From positions 1 through 64,000 of the forward strand of contig JAFAAS010000018.1 in the NCBI GenBank assembly GCA_023426435.1: a stretch of 64,000 bases of DNA, written 5' to 3'. The translations under genes were made by a program, and so were the position numbers. The stretch is from Verrucomicrobiota bacterium. GTDB lineage: Bacteria > Verrucomicrobiota > Verrucomicrobiia > Opitutales > Opitutaceae. Position 1 is the first letter of the stretch. The number at the start of each line of letters is the position of its first letter. Positions 56,633 through 64,000 of this stretch are shown piece by piece. The notes beneath the pieces are model-generated. The model made no database searches. It was not told the origin of the DNA and saw only the letters and a list, made by a program, of their open reading frames with translations.

Positions 56633-58657
56633 TCACCAGCGGACCACGATCGTCTTTTCTCCGCCCGTCGGCAGCCGGCACGTGATCCGCCCTGACTCCG
56701 CGTCGAACGCATGGCGAATCTCCGCTCCGTCGCACTCCAGCGCCCGCGGAGCCTCCTTCGCCCACGCCACGAATTCCCCTCCGTCCCGCAAGCGGACGCG
56801 ACACTCCTTCGCGCCCGTCCAACTCCGCGCCACCACCGCTCCCGTGCTGTTGAACTTGTCCGCCAGCCCGAGCGCCGCGAAGCCGTTTTGTATCGGAGCA
56901 AACGATACGAGCTCCCACTCCAGCTCCGCCAGCCGCACGACCGCAACCTCCTCGCGCCCGCACCTCCACACGCGTCCGCTCCGGTGCGCCAACGCCGCGA
57001 ACTCGTCGCCCGCCAGTCCTTCCACGTTCTTCGGCGCCACCGTGCCTTCAATCGGATCACGGGTCGTGCACCCGGGCCCGTGTTGCACATGGAAGAGTCC
57101 CACGATCCCCGCATCTCCGTTTCGGTTGAACACCTTGAACAACACCCGCTCATTCCTCGCGTCCGCGAAAAGGCTGTCCCGCGTCGGCCGGCCCGGCTGA
57201 TCCGCCCGCAGCACGGTGCCATCCGTCAGCACGAGTTTCCTCATGAGATCGAAGTCGTGCTCGCCCGGCTTGTCCGACACATACACCGGCCCGCCCGACA
57301 CCGCTCGCGCCGCGGCGTGAAATGCCCCCGCCGCATGCGCCGATTGAAACATGTCCCAATCGGGCAGGATAAACTCACCGAACCACAGGCTCGTGTGCGC
57401 ATTGTTCAACACGTGCTCACCATGCGTCTCCGGCCGCGTCGGATAAAAATCGTCCGACGTCCGCAGCACCGTCGAATCCGCCGCGAGATACGCCGCCTCC
57501 ATCGTGCAAGACATGCAGTTGATCAATCGTCCGCCGAAGTGACGCCCCACCGACGCCTCGAGCGCCGTCCGATACGCTCGCGCCAGCGCCACCCGTCCGC
57601 CCTGCCCCGCCGACACCGCTTCGAGCATCGCTTGATTATCGACTTTCACTCCGTCCACGCCCTGGGCCGCGAGTGTCCGGTGATAATCGTTATAAAACGC
57701 CGCGACCTTCCCGGCCGACGGCACACCCACCACCGCGCCCCACGGCCGCACATTCCAGCTCGGATCCATCTTCAACATCCCGGGCCCGAAAGCCCGCGCA
57801 ACCGTCCGCGGCTCATACGCAGCCAGCCGCCTCTCATCGAGCCCGCCCCAATATCCCATCAGCGCGTGCCACACCATGAAGCATTCGATGTGAAACTCCT
57901 CCTTCGCCAACCGCACCAACGGCGCAAGGTCGCCGCCGAAACGTTCGTTCGGTGCCAAACTCGCCAGTCGCTCCTCGCCGCTTTCCGCCGTTTCCACCGA
58001 CTGCCAGCCGTCATCGAGAATCATCCAGCGCGGCGGCACGCCGCCCGCGGCAAACGAGATCAGTCCCGCCCGCACCTTCTCCGCCGACACCTCGCGATAA
58101 AACGCGTCCCACGTGCACCAGCCGAAGAGATCGACGAAATCCGGTTCCTTCTTCTCCTCGCGCAGCCGTCCGCCACTCACCCGCCCTTTCACCGCCCGCG
58201 CTCCTCGATTCACCAGTTCGAAGGGATCGCCACCGGACCCAACCCACAGCGCCACGCCGCCCGTGGTCACGACTTGCGGATCGCCCGTCTCCGCGCCGAC
58301 GACGATCCCCTCCGCACTTCCGCGCAGCGAAAATCGCGTTCCGCCATCCAGCAGCGGAACGATCAACGCCAGCTTCCCGTCTTCCAACTCCATCAGCAGC
58401 CATTGCGTCTCCCACTCGATCTGCTCCTCCTTCGCGCCGAACTGTGCCTTCATCCAGAAGGGCCGGTGCCGAAAACCTCCCGTGAACCGCTTCAATCCTC
58501 TCACGCGCCCCAGCAAGAACTCCTGATAGCACGCCGGCCGATCGCTCGACGCCCGCAAATACGCTCCGCCTTCCGACGCGCCTTCCACGGTCTTCCACTC
58601 CGCCGGCCACGTCTCGAACAACTCCTCCACCACGCTCCCGCGCCACTCGGTTTTCAT
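56633..58657 (-). CDS. GH36/raffinose-synthase-like (Sip1-type) protein, 674 aa
   Basis: Blocks of the alkaline alpha-galactosidase/raffinose synthase family are present: LFGWCTWDAFYREV (178-190), MILDDGWQS (212-220), VDGVKVDNQ with the probable nucleophile D340, CMSCTMEAAYLAADSTVLRT, RTSDDFYPTRPETH with the probable acid/base Asp, and WDMFQSAHAAGAFHAAARAV. No signal peptide, so the enzyme acts in the cytoplasm. Most likely it hydrolyses or transfers alpha-galactose from an imported oligosaccharide. The ATG at 58657 overlaps the stop of the upstream sulfatase (ATGA), giving tight coupling; the upstream extension to 58729 lies within that sulfatase in another frame. Confidence 0.85.
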   Translation of the reverse strand: MKTEWRGSVVEELFETWPAEWKTVEGASEGGAYLRASSDRPACYQEFLLGRVRGLKRFTGGFRHRPFWMKAQFGAKEEQIEWETQWLLMELEDGKLALIVPLLDGGTRFSLRGSAEGIVVGAETGDPQVVTTGGVALWVGSGGDPFELVNRGARAVKGRVSGGRLREEKKEPDFVDLFGWCTWDAFYREVSAEKVRAGLISFAAGGVPPRWMILDDGWQSVETAESGEERLASLAPNERFGGDLAPLVRLAKEEFHIECFMVWHALMGYWGGLDERRLAAYEPRTVARAFGPGMLKMDPSWNVRPWGAVVGVPSAGKVAAFYNDYHRTLAAQGVDGVKVDNQAMLEAVSAGQGGRVALARAYRTALEASVGRHFGGRLINCMSCTMEAAYLAADSTVLRTSDDFYPTRPETHGEHVLNNAHTSLWFGEFILPDWDMFQSAHAAGAFHAAARAVSGGPVYVSDKPGEHDFDLMRKLVLTDGTVLRADQPGRPTRDSLFADARNERVLFKVFNRNGDAGIVGLFHVQHGPGCTTRDPIEGTVAPKNVEGLAGDEFAALAHRSGRVWRCGREEVAVVRLAELEWELVSFAPIQNGFAALGLADKFNSTGAVVARSWTGAKECRVRLRDGGEFVAWAKEAPRALECDGAEIRHAFDAESGRITCRLPTGGEKTIVVRW

Positions 58658-60111
58658 AATGATTTCTTCTCCGGAAATCCCCGCGGCAAACGATCCGACG
58701 GCGTCACATCCGAGGTCTCTTGCCACCAATCCAGCATCCGCCGCTCCAGCTGCGCGCGCACCTCTGCCGATGCGGGATCCTCGTAACGGTTCACCAACTC
58801 CTGCGGATCCGACCGCAAATCATACAGCTCCGACACCCCCAGCCGCCGATGAATCAGCTTGTGCGTCGCCGATCGCACCATCGTCGCCCGGCACACGCTC
58901 AGCGGCTGATCCTGCTGCAGTTTTCCTTTCGCATAGTAGATGTTCGTCGGATCCTTGAAAATCGGATCCGAATCCACCCGGCCCTCAAAGCTCAAGGGCT
59001 CATGCGGATCGTAACCGCCTTCCGCAAACGCGCACCGTTCCGGATCCCCCGCCGATCCGCGCAACTGCGGTCCCAGATCGCGTCCGAATTGTGGATACGC
59101 CGGCGCCCTCCCGGCCAGGCCGAGCAACGTCGCGGGCAAGTCCAACAACTCCACGAGGTCGCTCACGACATGACCGCGCGCCCCGCCCGGCACTCGCACG
59201 ACGAGGGGCACACGCGTCATCGTGTCGTCGAGCGCATTCGGCCACTTTTCCACCAATCCGAAATCTCCCGCCCAATCGCCGTGATCGCTGAAGAACACGA
59301 TCGCGGTGTCTCCCGCGAGACCCGCCGCCTCAACCGCATCGAGCATCCGCCCGAACAACGCATCCACCACCCCAATCATCCCGAGATACACCGCATTGAT
59401 TTTTCGCATCAACGCCGGATCCGTCTCGTCCAGTCGCCGGCTCTGACGAATGAGCCGGTGAAAATCCGGTTTGTTCGGCAGTTCCGCCGGCCGCAGCGGC
59501 GGCAACGCATCCGGATCGATCAGATCATGCCAGGGCGCCGGCGCATGATACGGCGGATGCGGAAATGACAGGCTCAGCCACATCGCAAACGGCCGCTTCG
59601 GCCGCGTCCGCAGATACTCGATCGCGCCGTCCACCGTGCGATAATCGTTCAACTCTTCGATACTCCTCGCGGTCGCTTCATGGAGAAAACTCGCATGGCG
59701 CGGGTCGTCCGGCCGAAACGGGTTCCGCCCGCTCGATTTCGCCGCCGGCAGCGAACTGCGATCGCCCACGCGGAAATCGTCCACACTCCGCTCGAAGGCA
59801 TCGGGCGAAAGCGTGTCGTTCTTCCCACCCCAAATCACCTCGTAGCCCGCATCGCGAAATCCGCGCAGCAGGTTCGGTTCATCCGCGCGCAAGGGATTCC
59901 ACAGCGTCCGGTGCCCGCGCACGTGCGGATACCATCCCGTCATGAACGAACATCGCGAGGGCGTGCAGACCGGATGCTGCGCATGGCATTGATCGAAACG
60001 CACGCCTTCCGCCGCAAACCGATCGATGTTCGGCGTCGGCGCGAGCGGATGCCCATAGCAGCCGATCGATTCCGCGCGCATCTCGTCCGGATTGAAGAGA
60101 ATGAAATTCAT
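58654..60111 (-). CDS. Sulfatase without signal peptide, 485 aa
   Basis: Type I sulfatase with formylglycine site CTPSR (C49), preceded by MNFILFNPDEMRAESIGCYG, in which the usual SDD is NPDE; later GGKNDTL, FFSDHGDWAGDFGLVEKWPN and VPLVVRVPGG. There is no signal peptide, so it is probably cytoplasmic, unlike the other three sulfatases here. It overlaps both neighbours by 4 bp (ATGA at 60108-60111 and 58654-58657). In the three-gene operon it would desulfate the imported oligosaccharide before or after the GH36-like enzyme. Cytoplasmic sulfatases still need formylglycine activation by an enzyme outside this window. Confidence 0.88.
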   Translation of the reverse strand: MNFILFNPDEMRAESIGCYGHPLAPTPNIDRFAAEGVRFDQCHAQHPVCTPSRCSFMTGWYPHVRGHRTLWNPLRADEPNLLRGFRDAGYEVIWGGKNDTLSPDAFERSVDDFRVGDRSSLPAAKSSGRNPFRPDDPRHASFLHEATARSIEELNDYRTVDGAIEYLRTRPKRPFAMWLSLSFPHPPYHAPAPWHDLIDPDALPPLRPAELPNKPDFHRLIRQSRRLDETDPALMRKINAVYLGMIGVVDALFGRMLDAVEAAGLAGDTAIVFFSDHGDWAGDFGLVEKWPNALDDTMTRVPLVVRVPGGARGHVVSDLVELLDLPATLLGLAGRAPAYPQFGRDLGPQLRGSAGDPERCAFAEGGYDPHEPLSFEGRVDSDPIFKDPTNIYYAKGKLQQDQPLSVCRATMVRSATHKLIHRRLGVSELYDLRSDPQELVNRYEDPASAEVRAQLERRMLDWWQETSDVTPSDRLPRGFPEKKSL

Positions 60112-63100
60112 CGGCTCAAAACTCCTCCATTTTCCCGCAACACTTCGCGCAGCGTGAGATCCACCAGCCTAAAGTCTTCCGGCTGCAAACGCGTCACCAT
60201 CACGAAGCCGCGCATATCGAGCCCAACCAGCCCAACCCGATAACGCTTCTCGTCCTCGAGCTCGTCCGGCTCCGGCAACGGCGAGATCCTGATTCTCGTT
60301 CCTTCACTTTTACCAATCGCCATTTTCAGTTCCGCACCCGACAGCGTCATCGTCGCGAGTCGATGGCCAAACGAAAACGCCGCGAGATCGGCCACCCGCG
60401 TTTCCTCCGCGTGCTTCCACGGCGCCCGCTCACCCGACGCATCTTCCTGCACCACGAAATCGCACCCCAACGCTCGCCGCATCCGCCCGGCCGCCCAGTC
60501 CTTCGCCTCACCTTCAATCGCCGGCGAATCCGCGTATCCACGTTCCCACTTCCATCGGCTGTCCATCCGCCGCGCGGCCACCAGCCGTCCTTCGCGATCC
60601 GCCACCACCAAATCCGGCGCCGGCTCCCGACTCGCATTCAACGCCACCAGCACACCGTTCGCATCGTAAAGCGACGCGTCGCTCGCCGCGACCCAGTAAA
60701 CCAGCCGTTTCGGATGCTCCGGGTTGAAATGCAACAGCCCAAACCCGCGCCCGGCCCACGCCCAGCTCTCGCCGTCGCTCGCCGTCACCACGCCGGCGTT
60801 TTCATCTACTTCGATCGCCATTCGCCCTGCCATTCGCGCCGCCACGCTGTTCTCCGCTGCAGATCCCAGCAGGATGACATTCGCCTTCGCCAAGTCCTCC
60901 TCCGTCACCTCGCCATCCGCCTTCACCGGCAACCCGCCAAACATCATCCGCGGTGCCGACTCCGACGTCCCTGGCGCGAATCGCGACCGACCGCTGAGCG
61001 CCTCAGCCATCGTCTTCAATCGCCCGGTCACCTCCGGCGAGCCCTGCGTCCCATACACCATCATCATCGGTTCGCCGTGATAAAGCGCCGTCGCTCCTCC
61101 CGGGAAATGCAGTCTGAAACTCGTTTCCTCCGGCCGCCCGGTGACCACTCGCGTCCCCTCTTCATCGTCGACCACAAACACCGCCTTCGGCAGCGGCGGC
61201 TCGAATCGCGCGAGCAGTTTCGCATTCACCGCCACAACCATCGCCTGCTCGAAATCCGCCGGCGACTTGTCCAACGCGATTTTTATCACCCGCGCGTTTT
61301 CCATCGTCACATGCAGCGCGTTGCCGCCGTCGAAACGCGCGTCGATGCGCGCCGGCGCCCCCGCTGCTCCCCACTCCTCCACCCGCGCCCAATACGCCCC
61401 GCGCGCGAGTTCATCCGTCGCCGTGTAAATCACTCGCTGCACCGCTCCTGTCGACATCCGCATGCGGCCCTCGCGCCACGCTCGCATCGCCGCGCGTCCT
61501 TCGCTCCAACGGCCAAACTGATGCCCCAGCCCGGTCGTCTCCGCCAAAATCGCCGCGCCGCCCGCCTCGTTCAACCGCCGCACGCCCGCGCGCGCGCCCG
61601 ACACCGGCACCACATAATCGTCGTCGCTGTGCAACGCATAGGTCGGCAGGTTCAACATATTCTCCGTCGGCAAATGCGCCGCCGATCCCGCCCACGGCAC
61701 CGCCGTCGCCCAGCGATCCGGGTGACGCGCTCCAAGCGTGAACGTCCCATACCCGCCCATGCTGCCGCCGGTCAGGTGAATCTCGTCTTCCGCAATCCGC
61801 CAGTGACGTCGCACGTAGTCGGTCGCCTCCAACACATCGACTTCCGACAACTCGATATAACCTCCCGTGCGCCCGCGCCCATTGACGAACAACTCGAACA
61901 CCGGCTCCCGCTGCGCCTCGCCCCAACGCGATCCATGCGTTCCTCCCGCGCCATGCATGTTCACCACCAGCGGCCATTCGCGATCCGGCGTATAAGCATC
62001 GGGGATACGCAGCGTGAACGGCTGCCCGCTGCCATCCACCTCCGACCGATACGCCCACTCGATCGCCCCGCGCTGCCGCACGAACGCATTCGCATCGTCC
62101 GCCAACGCTCCCCGCCAGCGCGCCACGCGATACGCCTGCATCGCCAGGTCCGCATCGTCTGCGTTCTCCATCGCGAGCGCCGCCTCCAGTTTTTCCGCCA
62201 AATACGCGAACCAGCCCGCCGTCGCCGACCACGACGGTTCCGCCTCCGCCTCCCGCGCCAATCCGAGTTGCTGACGTGCAAAACCAGCCTCGTCTCCCAC
62301 GGCCAGGAAAGCCGTCTCGCCCGCCAGCGACTTCGACGCCTCCGCGCGCGCCAGCACGCCATACGCGCCTTCCGGCACTTCAATCGTCGCAACCTCACCG
62401 GCCGCCATTTTCCGATCGAACATCACCCTCCCGTCCGCCGCCCGCACCGTCACCCGCTGTTTCAATTCGGGAAATAGAGTTTCGTCATGGTTGAACCCCG
62501 CCGCCACTCCCACGCGCCACACCGAACCGGCTCGCTCCCGCGACGCGACTCTCGGCTGCAATTGCAGCGTCGGCTCGAGCAACGCGCGCGCCTTCGCCCG
62601 CGGCAACACTTCCACCGCCGTGCCCCAGCCGGGCCCATTCTGCTCGACTTTCACCAGCAGCGCATTGCGTCCGCGCTGGAGCTTCGCCCGAAATGGCTCC
62701 TCGCGCAGTCTCACTCCGCGCCCACCCGCCACCCACGCGATGTGCACCGGCTCGCCATTCACCCACACTTTTCCGCCATCGTCCGACCCGAAGAAAAACG
62801 TGACCGTCTGCGCTTCGGGCGAATCCACCCACGCGAACAAATACGCCACACGCCGCTGCCCGTCGCCAAAGAGCTGCGTCAAATCCACCACCCCATTCGC
62901 CTTCGCGACGAACCGTTGCGCCGCAATTCCCCCGTCCACCTTTGTCTCCGTGGTAAAGACCGCCCTCCGCTCTCCACCCAAACCCGTCAGAAAATCGCGT
63001 CCAAATCCCGCACGCGTGTAACCCTCCGGCGTTGGCCGGTCCAGGGGTTCGCTCGGGAACGGTCCCACCACCAGCCATTCGCGCACGTAGCCGTCGGCCG

Positions 63101-63227
63101 CGTCATGAACAATTGGATACACCGGCGCCTCCGCGGCGCGCGCGCCGGGCATTGCACCGGCCACGGCCGTCGCGATCGCGACCATCAAGCTCCGCCAACG
63201 CCGTCGGATTAAAGGGGATGAGTGCAT
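60108..63227 (-). CDS. Exported esterase of the prolyl-oligopeptidase/PHB-depolymerase type, 1039 aa
   Basis: A signal peptide (about 10-31) precedes a beta-sandwich sugar-binding-like domain (about 45-215, RVAYLFAWVDSPEAQTVTFF), a linker, then an alpha/beta-hydrolase domain: VVNMHGAGGTHGSRWGE (oxyanion region), LTGGSMGGYGTF with nucleophile S489 (G-x-S-x-G), a probable acid near HSDDDYV (D536-D537) and GLGHQFG with the catalytic His569. A large C-terminal part (about 610-1039) has no recognised family. It probably removes acetyl, feruloyl or methyl esters from a polysaccharide, or is a peptidase relative; the length is unusual for both. It is the first gene of the operon with the cytoplasmic sulfatase and GH36-like gene. 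Confidence 0.78.
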   Translation of the reverse strand: MHSSPLIRRRWRSLMVAIATAVAGAMPGARAAEAPVYPIVHDAADGYVREWLVVGPFPSEPLDRPTPEGYTRAGFGRDFLTGLGGERRAVFTTETKVDGGIAAQRFVAKANGVVDLTQLFGDGQRRVAYLFAWVDSPEAQTVTFFFGSDDGGKVWVNGEPVHIAWVAGGRGVRLREEPFRAKLQRGRNALLVKVEQNGPGWGTAVEVLPRAKARALLEPTLQLQPRVASRERAGSVWRVGVAAGFNHDETLFPELKQRVTVRAADGRVMFDRKMAAGEVATIEVPEGAYGVLARAEASKSLAGETAFLAVGDEAGFARQQLGLAREAEAEPSWSATAGWFAYLAEKLEAALAMENADDADLAMQAYRVARWRGALADDANAFVRQRGAIEWAYRSEVDGSGQPFTLRIPDAYTPDREWPLVVNMHGAGGTHGSRWGEAQREPVFELFVNGRGRTGGYIELSEVDVLEATDYVRRHWRIAEDEIHLTGGSMGGYGTFTLGARHPDRWATAVPWAGSAAHLPTENMLNLPTYALHSDDDYVVPVSGARAGVRRLNEAGGAAILAETTGLGHQFGRWSEGRAAMRAWREGRMRMSTGAVQRVIYTATDELARGAYWARVEEWGAAGAPARIDARFDGGNALHVTMENARVIKIALDKSPADFEQAMVVAVNAKLLARFEPPLPKAVFVVDDEEGTRVVTGRPEETSFRLHFPGGATALYHGEPMMMVYGTQGSPEVTGRLKTMAEALSGRSRFAPGTSESAPRMMFGGLPVKADGEVTEEDLAKANVILLGSAAENSVAARMAGRMAIEVDENAGVVTASDGESWAWAGRGFGLLHFNPEHPKRLVYWVAASDASLYDANGVLVALNASREPAPDLVVADREGRLVAARRMDSRWKWERGYADSPAIEGEAKDWAAGRMRRALGCDFVVQEDASGERAPWKHAEETRVADLAAFSFGHRLATMTLSGAELKMAIGKSEGTRIRISPLPEPDELEDEKRYRVGLVGLDMRGFVMVTRLQPEDFRLVDLTLREVLRENGGVLSR

Positions 63228-63278
63228 CGCAGCCGTTCAAGTATTCGAACGCCGTCCCCTCGCCACAACGGCTCCTCC

Positions 63279-63294
63279 GTTCATCGCGATGAAC
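63279..63294. promoter_or_regulatory. Perfect 16-bp palindrome, candidate LacI-family operator
   Basis: GTTCATCGCGATGAAC is a perfect palindrome with a central CG, the usual form of LacI-family operators. It lies 52 bp upstream of the esterase start and 205 bp upstream of the divergent LacI-type gene. A weaker inverted motif, GTTCAAGTATTCGAAC (63235-63250), lies closer to the esterase start. Confidence 0.65.
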
Positions 63295-63498
63295 GAACCC
63301 CGGCACGCGCTCCGGCGCCCGCCGCCACCGGTTCTTCGATTCCGCCGCGGACGTTTCCGTGTTCAACCAGAGGGATTTCGCCCCGTTGGCGAATCGCTCC
63401 AGACCCGCTTTCCTCTCCCGCCATGCGACGCTCTGCGATACTCTCTCGCACGGCTTCGCTTCGTCTCACCGTCTAACGCAAGGTTCGAGCCTCTCTCG

Positions 63499-64000
63499 AT
63501 GCGCGCCACACTCGCCGATATCTCCGGCCAGACCGGCTACGCGAAATCCACGATTTCGATCGCGCTGCGCAACGATCCTCGCCTCCCGCCCGCGACGCGA
63601 CACGAGATTCAGGAAGTCGCGAAGCGACTCGGCTATCGCCCCGACCCCAGTCTCTCCGCGATCGCCGCGACGCGTTGGCGCCGCGCCGAACACTCGTCCG
63701 GCCTCACGCTCGCCTGTTTGCTTGATTCGCAAACTCCCGCCCTCCGCGTTCTCCAGGCTTATCTCGATGCCGCTCACGACCGCGCGACCGCTCTCGGCTA
63801 TACCGCAGCGCGCTTCGATCTTCGCGCTTACCCCAACCCGCGCTCGCTCTGCCGCGTCCTCGTCCAACGCGGCGTCCGCGGCGTGCTCATCCCGCCCGTT
63901 TACACTCCCGAACTTCTCCGCGACTTCGACTGGTCGCTCTTCGCCGGCGTGAACTGCGGCCAGGGTCTCTGGCGGCCGCCGTATCACGTGGTCAACACCG
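63499..64000 (+). CDS. LacI-family transcriptional regulator, N-terminal part, cut by the window end
   Basis: Translated from the ATG at 63499: MRATLADISGQTGYAKSTIS then IALRNDPRLPPATRHEIQEV and AKRLGYRPDPSLSAIAATRW, a LacI helix-turn-helix with the same GYRPDPxLxxxxxxRW hinge-side motif as the regulators at 51264 and 52314. The ligand domain follows (LACLLDSQTPALR, RGVRGVLIPPVYTPE) and runs off the window at residue 167. It is divergent from the esterase-sulfatase-GH36 operon, with the perfect palindrome at 63279-63294 between them, so it is the likely local repressor of that operon. Confidence 0.88.
   Translation, partial: MRATLADISGQTGYAKSTISIALRNDPRLPPATRHEIQEVAKRLGYRPDPSLSAIAATRWRRAEHSSGLTLACLLDSQTPALRVLQAYLDAAHDRATALGYTAARFDLRAYPNPRSLCRVLVQRGVRGVLIPPVYTPELLRDFDWSLFAGVNCGQGLWRPPYHVVNT

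Noticed and set aside
63359..63952. A 197-codon plus-strand open frame near the window end
   Set aside because: The LacI-type helix-turn-helix is read from the ATG at 63499 in another frame that runs off the window. The 197-codon frame is its shadow.

Overview
The window is high-GC DNA from a bacterium that most resembles Verrucomicrobiota, probably Opitutaceae. The reasons are two large TonB-dependent receptors with the plug signature LSxFxVSSxxxxGYxAxxTLAGxRxxTDL and no SusD partner, four sulfatases, an SSS-type symporter beside mannonate dehydratase, and three closely related short LacI-type regulators. The family assignment is inference; no rRNA or tRNA is present to confirm it.

Two different regions meet near position 9,000-9,350. 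Positions 1 to about 9,050 are the right end of an integrated mobile element whose left end lies outside the window. From left to right it holds small unknown genes, a 500-bp non-coding zone with three 33-bp direct repeats, an AbrB-like regulator with a small membrane protein on the minus strand, a metallophosphoesterase translationally coupled to two MbcA/ParS-like (DUF2384) proteins, an HNH-like protein overlapping an ERCC4-fold nuclease, a protein of unknown function, a DUF5658-like membrane protein, an AlpA-like excisionase and a convergent tyrosine recombinase. Many genes here lack a Shine-Dalgarno sequence and carry a TGTTAT-like box 7-12 nt before the start codon, which suggests leaderless or very short-leader transcripts.

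Positions 9,350-64,000 are a chromosomal polysaccharide-utilisation region. It encodes exported glycoside-hydrolase-like proteins (a GH-A-like barrel, GH78, GH140-like, a GH36/raffinose-synthase-like enzyme, propeller proteins of GH43/GH32 type), four sulfatases, a parallel beta-helix protein, a 3190-residue modular secreted protein with poly-serine linkers, an exported esterase, two TonB receptors, an SSS symporter, an MFS transporter and mannonate dehydratase. Together they fit breakdown of a sulfated polysaccharide containing rhamnose and uronic acid: outer-membrane import, desulfation and depolymerisation, uptake, and uronate catabolism through D-mannonate to 2-keto-3-deoxygluconate. The actual substrate is inference.

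Regulation appears to run through the LacI-type genes at 51,264, 52,314 and 63,499 (cut by the window end). A 16-bp near-palindrome of the form GTTCRTCNNGATGAAC recurs in at least five intergenic regions (15,215; 17,194; 40,093; 46,625; 63,279), in front of sulfatase, transporter, hydrolase and esterase genes, and is the best candidate operator of a local regulon. Dispersed palindromic repeats sit in several gene gaps, and one supplies a stop codon.
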